Source: Actinobacteria bacterium UBA2279 (GTDB lineage Bacteria; Actinomycetota; Coriobacteriia; Anaerosomatales; Anaerosomataceae). From it: a stretch of 64,000 nucleotides of DNA. The notes beneath the pieces are model-generated. The model was not told where the DNA came from, searched no databases, and worked only from the letters and a program-made list of their open reading frames with translations. The stretch's first letter is position 1, and every line of letters starts with the position of its first letter. Shown one piece after another: positions 59,373 through 64,000 of the stretch. The translations under genes and the position numbers were made by a program. Where the stretch lies: contig DDWT01000014.1 in the NCBI GenBank assembly GCA_002347365.1, forward strand, positions 10,832 to 74,831. The letters run 5' to 3'.

Positions 59373-60059
59373 GTGAACAAGCGGGCCAAACAGCGTCTTC
59401 TGGGCGTGACCGCGCTCATCATCATCGCTGTCGGAGGATTGATCTTCTACACGAGCCAGGGTTCCGGCGCTGGCGCGTACAAGAAGACGGTGGCCGAAGT
59501 CGCTACCGACAGTACACTTGTCGGGCAGCAGGTGCAGGTGAGCGGTCCCGTCATCGCAGGGACGTGGATACCCGGCGCGAAGCCGCTCGTCTTCGAGATC
59601 AAAGACCAGGATTCCACTGGCGACACCACCCTGCGCGTCATCTGGGACGGCCCGGTTCCGAGTGCCTTCGGGGACGGTACCGTGGCGATCGTGAAGGGTA
59701 TCGTCGGAGAGGATCGCTCGCTCACCGCGAGCTCGCTCATCACGCAATGCCCGTCGAAGTACGCGTCCGCGACGGGCGCTCTCACGGTCACCGACCTGCT
59801 CGGCAAGAAGGCCGAGGTCCAGGACAAGTTCGTGAAGCTCACGGGATACATAGTGTCCGGCTCGATCCAGGGCGCGGATGCCTCCGAACGTTTCTCGATC
59901 TCGACCGAATCGGGATCGGGCGACGTCGTCGCAGTCTCGTTCGGCGGGGCCCTCCCTGCGGGTATGGAGGACGGCTCGAAGGTCGTCATCGGCGGTAAGC
60001 TCGGCACTGACGGCGTGTTCGCGGCCGATGAAGTGTCGCTAGACGAAGCAGCCCAGTAG
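59373..60059 (+). CDS. ccmE: Cytochrome c-type biogenesis haem chaperone CcmE, CxxxY type, with extra OB-like repeat
   Basis: Carries haem from CcmABCD to CcmF. The 228-residue protein has one membrane anchor (about 10-26) and an OB-fold domain with VQVSGPVIAGTW, VIWDGPVPSAFGDGTVAIVKG. The haem-binding motif is CPSKY at 126-130, so Cys126 replaces the histidine of standard HxxxY CcmE, as in the archaeal and Desulfovibrio-type proteins. Residues about 135-225 look like a second OB-like unit (VQDKFVKLTGYIVSG, AVSFGGALPAGMEDGSKVVIGGKL). The usual CcmE has about 150 residues. GTG at 59373 follows AAGGAG. First ccm gene. Confidence 0.9.
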   Translation: MNKRAKQRLLGVTALIIIAVGGLIFYTSQGSGAGAYKKTVAEVATDSTLVGQQVQVSGPVIAGTWIPGAKPLVFEIKDQDSTGDTTLRVIWDGPVPSAFGDGTVAIVKGIVGEDRSLTASSLITQCPSKYASATGALTVTDLLGKKAEVQDKFVKLTGYIVSGSIQGADASERFSISTESGSGDVVAVSFGGALPAGMEDGSKVVIGGKLGTDGVFAADEVSLDEAAQ

Positions 60060-60098
60060 TCCCACGACTGGCAGGTCGTTCGAGAATTGGAGTGACAC

Positions 60099-62189
60099 AT
60101 GGATCTTGCGAGTCTCGGCAACATCCTGTTGGCGCTGGCGAGCATTTGCGCCGTCGCGTCTATCGGCTTCATCGCCTTCGGCACTCGTACCCAGGACGGT
60201 GAGGGACTCGTCAAGGTCGGACACTACCTGACCTACGGAGTCCTTGGTTTCACTTCGATGGCGGTCGTGCTACTCGGCGCCGCGTTCCTCGGCGAGAACT
60301 TCTCGCTGGAGTACGTCGCGTTCAACCACCCGACTATCGTCGGTCCCTGGGCGTGGCTGTACCGTCTGTCGGGCGTCTGGGCGGGTCGCGAGGGTTCCCT
60401 GCTTTTCTGGGAATGGGTGATCGCCATCTTCGGTGCATTCGTCGCGCGCAAGTTCATCGACAAGAACGACCGACTGGGCAGCGTCGCGCTTGCGGTGATC
60501 AACTTCGTGCAGCTCTTCTTCCTTGCGGCCCTGTTCATCAAGCTGAACAATCCGTTCCAGGCACTCGACCCCTCCTATCTGGACGCATCGGGCAGGTTGC
60601 TGATCGATGCGGCCATGAACCCGCTGCTGCAAAACCCGTGGATGCTCTCGCATCCTCCGACGCTCTTCATTGGCTATGCGGGCCTGGCAGTGCCGTTCGC
60701 GTTCGCCGTCGCTGCGCTCATCACGGGAGATACCTCGAACCGTTGGGTCAAGGCCTCCGATCGCATAACGGTGTTCGCCTGGCTGATGCTTGGGATCGGT
60801 ATCGGATTGGGGTCGGTCTGGGCGTACGTCGAGTTGGCTTTCGGCGGCTACTGGGCATGGGATCCGGTGGAGAATGCGTCGCTTCTGCCCTGGCTCACCG
60901 GCGTCGCGCTGATTCACTCGATGACGGTCTACCGACGCAGGGAAGGCTTCCGAACGTGGACGATCTTCCTCGCCGCGCTCACTTTCGTGCTGGTCCTGCT
61001 CGGTACATTCATCACGCGCTCCGGCGTTGTCGCGTCGGTACACGCCTTCCAGGAGGACATGCTCTCGTTCTGGCTGTTCATCGTCATGATGGCTGGCTCG
61101 ATGGGGGCCATCATCGTCGGATTGATCTATCGGCGGAAGGACCTTGGCGGGACCGAGACGTTCGATAGGCTCATCTCAAAAGAGGGTTCGTACTACTTCA
61201 ACAACCTGATCATGACCATCGCTGCGCTGCTCGTGGCGTACCTCACGATCACATCGGCGTTCAAAGACTGGCCGCTCGCATGGCTGACCTCATGGTGGCC
61301 CGGCGCCGGGAAGACGTTCGGCATCGCCACATTCAACACCCTGGCGAGACCGATAGGCATCTTCTACATCTTCGTGATGTCTGTCTGCCCGATCCTGTCA
61401 TGGGGTGGCGGTGAGCCCGGTTCGTTCATGCGGCGGGCGAAATGGCCGCTTGCGGGTGCGGGAGTGCTGAGCGTGGGCTTCATTGCCCTGTGGTGGTTCG
61501 ACATGGTGCCCTATTTCCAGCGCGCAGCTGACGGCATGTCGCTGGGTGTCACCAACGTCATCGCCCTCATCGGCCTGATGACTGCGGCACTCGCGATCTC
61601 GCTGCCGATCTACCTGTTCATCGACGGCGCACGCAAGCGCGCCGCCGCCAAGAACCAGGGCTTCGGCAGTGCACTGTGGTGGGTCATCACCAAGGCGCGT
61701 ACGCAGTCGGGCGGCTATCTCACGCACCTGGGCATGGGCGTGATACTGGTCGGCCTCATCGGCTCTACGATGTTCGTGCAGTCTTTCAACACCACGCTCG
61801 CGCAGACGCCCGGCGCACAGCTTGAGGCGGGCCGGTATGCATTCGCGTACCAGTCGCTGGAGGAGACCACCGAGGCCAACGGAGACGTCGTGTACACCGC
61901 GACGTTGGACGTGCACCGTGACGGCGCAGTCATCGACACGATCGCCCCCCGACTGCTGTTCCCGGCACAGTTGCAGAGCGAGAATCAGTCAACCCAGAAG
62001 GTCGATATCACAACGACCTTCGTGAAAGACATCTTCGTGTCGTTCGCCGGTCTCGATCAGGCCGGAAACCTTGCGCTCACGGTCAAGTTCTTCCCGATGC
62101 AGTCCTGGGTATGGGCAGGCTTCGTGCTGACCATCATCGGCTCGGCACTCGCCGCGTGGCCCAAGCGTCGTCCGTCTGCAGCGGCCTAG
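60099..62189 (+). CDS. ccmF: Cytochrome c haem lyase subunit CcmF
   Basis: A 696-residue membrane protein of the haem-handling family that attaches haem to apocytochrome c. It has about 14 helices and the Trp-rich WWD domain GGYWAWDPVENASLLPWL, plus GPWAWLYRLSGVWAGREGSLLFW and FITRSGVVASVHAF. The C-terminal periplasmic part is of normal size. It starts 39 bases after ccmE; the ATG follows TTGGAG. CcmA follows 8 bases after it. Confidence 0.93.
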   Translation: MDLASLGNILLALASICAVASIGFIAFGTRTQDGEGLVKVGHYLTYGVLGFTSMAVVLLGAAFLGENFSLEYVAFNHPTIVGPWAWLYRLSGVWAGREGSLLFWEWVIAIFGAFVARKFIDKNDRLGSVALAVINFVQLFFLAALFIKLNNPFQALDPSYLDASGRLLIDAAMNPLLQNPWMLSHPPTLFIGYAGLAVPFAFAVAALITGDTSNRWVKASDRITVFAWLMLGIGIGLGSVWAYVELAFGGYWAWDPVENASLLPWLTGVALIHSMTVYRRREGFRTWTIFLAALTFVLVLLGTFITRSGVVASVHAFQEDMLSFWLFIVMMAGSMGAIIVGLIYRRKDLGGTETFDRLISKEGSYYFNNLIMTIAALLVAYLTITSAFKDWPLAWLTSWWPGAGKTFGIATFNTLARPIGIFYIFVMSVCPILSWGGGEPGSFMRRAKWPLAGAGVLSVGFIALWWFDMVPYFQRAADGMSLGVTNVIALIGLMTAALAISLPIYLFIDGARKRAAAKNQGFGSALWWVITKARTQSGGYLTHLGMGVILVGLIGSTMFVQSFNTTLAQTPGAQLEAGRYAFAYQSLEETTEANGDVVYTATLDVHRDGAVIDTIAPRLLFPAQLQSENQSTQKVDITTTFVKDIFVSFAGLDQAGNLALTVKFFPMQSWVWAGFVLTIIGSALAAWPKRRPSAAA

Positions 62190-62197
62190 GTCACGGC

Positions 62198-62929
62198 ATG
62201 GGGGAGACGCCCTGCACAGGTGCGGCACTGGAGGTTCGGGGACTGACCCGCGCCTTCGGCATGCGCAAGGCCCTGGATGACGTCTCGTTCGATCTGCCCG
62301 ATGGTGCTTTTCTATCGATATTCGGTCCGAATGGTGCAGGGAAGACCACGCTGGTCAAAGTGCTGACCACGTTGCTCAACCCTTCCGCAGGCACGGCCAA
62401 GGTGTGCGGTCTCGATGTGGTGAAAGACGCTGTCGATCTGCGGCATCGCATCGGACTGATCAGCCACAATCCGCTGCTCTATCCCGACCTGACCGCCGAG
62501 GAGAACCTGCTCTTCTTCGCCGAGATGTACGGCGTTCCCGATTCCGAGGATCGCGTGCGCGAGCTTCTCGAGAGCGTGGAGCTGGATCACCGGCGCCTCG
62601 ACCTGACGCGCACGTTCTCACGCGGGATGCTGCAACGACTCTCGATAGCGCGAGCGCTTCTGCACCACCCCGAGATACTGTTCCTGGACGAGCCCTACTC
62701 CGGCCTCGACCCTCACGCAATGGACATTCTAGACGCGCTGATCTCACAGATACGCGGGGACCACACCTTCGTCATGATCAGCCACGACCTGACCAAGGGC
62801 CTGGAGCTTTGCTCGCACTCGCTGATCCTCGCCGGTGGCCGAGTGGTGCTTTTCGACGAGAAGACCGCGCTTGACGAAGGCGCGTTTCGCGAGACATACC
62901 GATCCACAGTGGGGATGGGGGTGGCCTGA
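62198..62929 (+). CDS. ccmA: Haem-export ABC ATPase CcmA
   Basis: A 243-residue ABC ATPase: Walker A GPNGAGKTT at 43-51, signature FSRGMLQRLSIARAL (a variant of LSGGQ), Walker B EILFLDEPYSGLD and the switch His in VMISHDLTKG. Position between ccmF and ccmB identifies it. It drives release of CcmE with haem. ATG at 62198 lies 8 bases after the ccmF stop; no strong binding site. The stop overlaps ccmB (TGATG). Confidence 0.9.
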   Translation: MGETPCTGAALEVRGLTRAFGMRKALDDVSFDLPDGAFLSIFGPNGAGKTTLVKVLTTLLNPSAGTAKVCGLDVVKDAVDLRHRIGLISHNPLLYPDLTAEENLLFFAEMYGVPDSEDRVRELLESVELDHRRLDLTRTFSRGMLQRLSIARALLHHPEILFLDEPYSGLDPHAMDILDALISQIRGDHTFVMISHDLTKGLELCSHSLILAGGRVVLFDEKTALDEGAFRETYRSTVGMGVA

Positions 62930-63633
62930 TGGCGAGTGCGAGCTGGCGCCAGTTCAAGGCGATCCTTCGCAAGGACCTCGTGATGGAGTTCCGTACCCGC
63001 GAGATGATCACCTCGATGGGTCTGTACGCGATCCTTACGATGGTGGTCTACCAGATCGCCCTCACCGAGGCCGGTGAGGCGCTCGATGTGCGCCTGGTCA
63101 TGCCGGGCCTGATCTGGGTGGCGTTCATCTTCATGTCGCTTCTCGGCCTGAACAGGTCGTTCGTGCACGAGAAGGACCAGGGATGCATCGATGCGTTGCT
63201 GCTGTCCCCGGTCGATCGCCCGGTCATCTACTTCGCGAAGTTCTCCGGCAATCTGCTCTTCCTGCTCGTGGTCGAGGGGCTGTCACTCCCTGTGTTCGCG
63301 TTCCTGTTCTTGCAGGGACGCGAGGGGATAGCGAATCCCATCTGGTTGCTCGCGGCGGTGATGATCGCAGCGTCGGTCGGGATATCCGGCGTCGGTACGT
63401 TGCTGGCCACCATGACGGTCAATACGACGGGTAAGGACATCCTGCTCGCTGTGGTGTTCGTGCCGCTCATGTACCCGCTTCTGAGAGCGGCTGTCGGTGC
63501 GACCTTCGCCGCTGTTATCGGCGGACCCGGTTCGGTCGAGATGTTCTGGGCATGGATGGCCTGGATCGCCGGGTTCGATGTCATAATGCTGCTCGTAGCC
63601 TTCGGGCTCTACGAGTTCGTGATCGGCGCCTAG
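62929..63633 (+). CDS. ccmB: Haem exporter membrane protein CcmB
   Basis: A 234-residue protein with six helices. FKAILRKDLVMEFRTREMITSM at the start and LGLNRSFVHEKDQGCIDALLLSPVDRPVIYFAKF are CcmB signatures. It forms the ABC complex with CcmA and CcmC that loads haem on CcmE. ATG at 62929 overlaps ccmA by one base. Confidence 0.93.
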   Translation: MASASWRQFKAILRKDLVMEFRTREMITSMGLYAILTMVVYQIALTEAGEALDVRLVMPGLIWVAFIFMSLLGLNRSFVHEKDQGCIDALLLSPVDRPVIYFAKFSGNLLFLLVVEGLSLPVFAFLFLQGREGIANPIWLLAAVMIAASVGISGVGTLLATMTVNTTGKDILLAVVFVPLMYPLLRAAVGATFAAVIGGPGSVEMFWAWMAWIAGFDVIMLLVAFGLYEFVIGA

Positions 63634-63657
63634 GCGCCGCGCAGGGAGGGAGCGTTC

Positions 63658-64000
63658 TTGAATCGCACTACGATAGCGAAGCTGATGCTGGCGATCGGCG
63701 GGTTGCTCACGACCGCTGCGTTCTTCATGACGTTCTTCTGGGCGGGTGCGAGCACATTCCCGGACGGCCGCATCGACTTCTCGCAGAAGATCTTCTACTT
63801 CCATGTACCGGTGGCGGAAGCATCGTTCCTCGTGTTCTTCTTCACGGCACTCTACGGCGTGAAGTTCCTGCTCACCAAAGAACGTCGGTTTGACACGCGT
63901 GCGAGGATCGCGACCGAGGTCACACTCTTCTTCGTGTTGCTCACGATGGCGACCGGGATCCTGTGGACGCGTGTCGCCTGGGGCGTATGGTGGCAGTGGG
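63658..64000 (+). CDS. ccmC: Haem-handling protein CcmC, N-terminal part (cut by the window end)
   Basis: The first 114 residues are visible. TTG at 63658 follows GGGAGGGAG by about 6 bases. The sequence has a first helix (LMLAIGGLLTTAAFFMTFFW), KIFYFHVPVAEASFLVFF with the first conserved haem-ligand His, and GILWTRVAWGVWWQW leading into the Trp-rich WWD motif where the window ends. CcmC binds haem and passes it to CcmE. It follows ccmB by 24 bases. The remaining half (second His and last helices) is outside. Confidence 0.9.
   Translation, partial: MNRTTIAKLMLAIGGLLTTAAFFMTFFWAGASTFPDGRIDFSQKIFYFHVPVAEASFLVFFFTALYGVKFLLTKERRFDTRARIATEVTLFFVLLTMATGILWTRVAWGVWWQW

Noticed and set aside
1..64000. 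CRISPR arrays, tRNA or rRNA genes, insertion sequences
   Set aside because: No regular direct repeats, no recognisable tRNA or rRNA segments and no transposase-like ORFs were seen by eye on either strand.

Overview
The window is a compact, high-GC bacterial chromosome segment with short intergenic gaps, many 1-, 4- or 8-base start/stop overlaps and frequent GTG/TTG starts. The gene content points to an anaerobic or facultatively anaerobic actinobacterial lineage, possibly a deep-branching Coriobacteriia-like group. The evidence is futalosine-pathway menaquinone genes, a tungsten/molybdenum aldehyde oxidoreductase, orange-protein-type iron-sulfur ATPases, a Tad pilus locus and system I cytochrome c maturation. 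The taxonomic assignment is inference, because no rRNA or tRNA gene is present. I saw no CRISPR array, insertion sequence or prophage. No gene-free stretch exceeds 300 bases; the longest is the 239-base leader upstream of ccmE.

Layout. 1-4.1 kb: a rifampin ADP-ribosyltransferase, a DinB-like protein, a short-chain dehydrogenase followed by an unlisted 27-residue peptide ORF, a small ORFan, a molybdenum-storage-protein homologue, a small membrane protein and a lipoprotein. 4.1-7.3 kb (minus): mqnE-mqnA-mqnC for menaquinone. 7.4-11.4 kb: an OsmF/YehZ-type compatible-solute ABC transporter. 11.4-15.5 kb: tilS-hpt-ftsH, closed by a UUCG-loop terminator. 15.6-26.1 kb: a soluble GAF histidine kinase and NarL-type regulator, then a Tad/Flp pilus operon whose TadB is fused to a von Willebrand A domain. 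26.2-28.4 kb: folE-folP-folK for folate.

28.4-34.5 kb is a metal-sulfur redox region. On the minus strand it has an aldehyde ferredoxin oxidoreductase with its MoaD-like and ThiF-like partners. On the plus strand it has a PadR regulator, a DUF5320 protein, two NifX/NifB-type (PF02579) proteins and two MinD-type ATPases with inserted ferredoxin domains. A dyad between the two arms is a likely PadR operator.

34.6-39.8 kb: panB-panC-nadA-nadB-nadC (pantothenate and NAD). 39.9-47.8 kb: membrane proteins, a DedA protein, birA, and a GPDPase_memb-DUF4129-DUF4350-MoxR-DUF58 module, followed by divergent spoIIM-like and RDD genes. 49.7-54.8 kb: an FKBP isomerase, bioY with a probable BirA operator, and a YhaO/YhaN-type nuclease-ATPase pair. 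54.8-58.3 kb (minus): a two-component system followed by a CreD-like protein, resembling creBCD. 58.4-64 kb: coaX, then ccmE-ccmF-ccmA-ccmB-ccmC, with ccmC cut by the window end.

The genes fit together as a respiratory, metal-dependent anaerobic metabolism: menaquinone and c-type cytochromes for electron transport, Mo/W storage and use, cofactor synthesis (folate, NAD, CoA precursors) and biotin uptake. Two divergent intergenic regions carry nearly symmetric extended -10 elements that look like bidirectional promoters.
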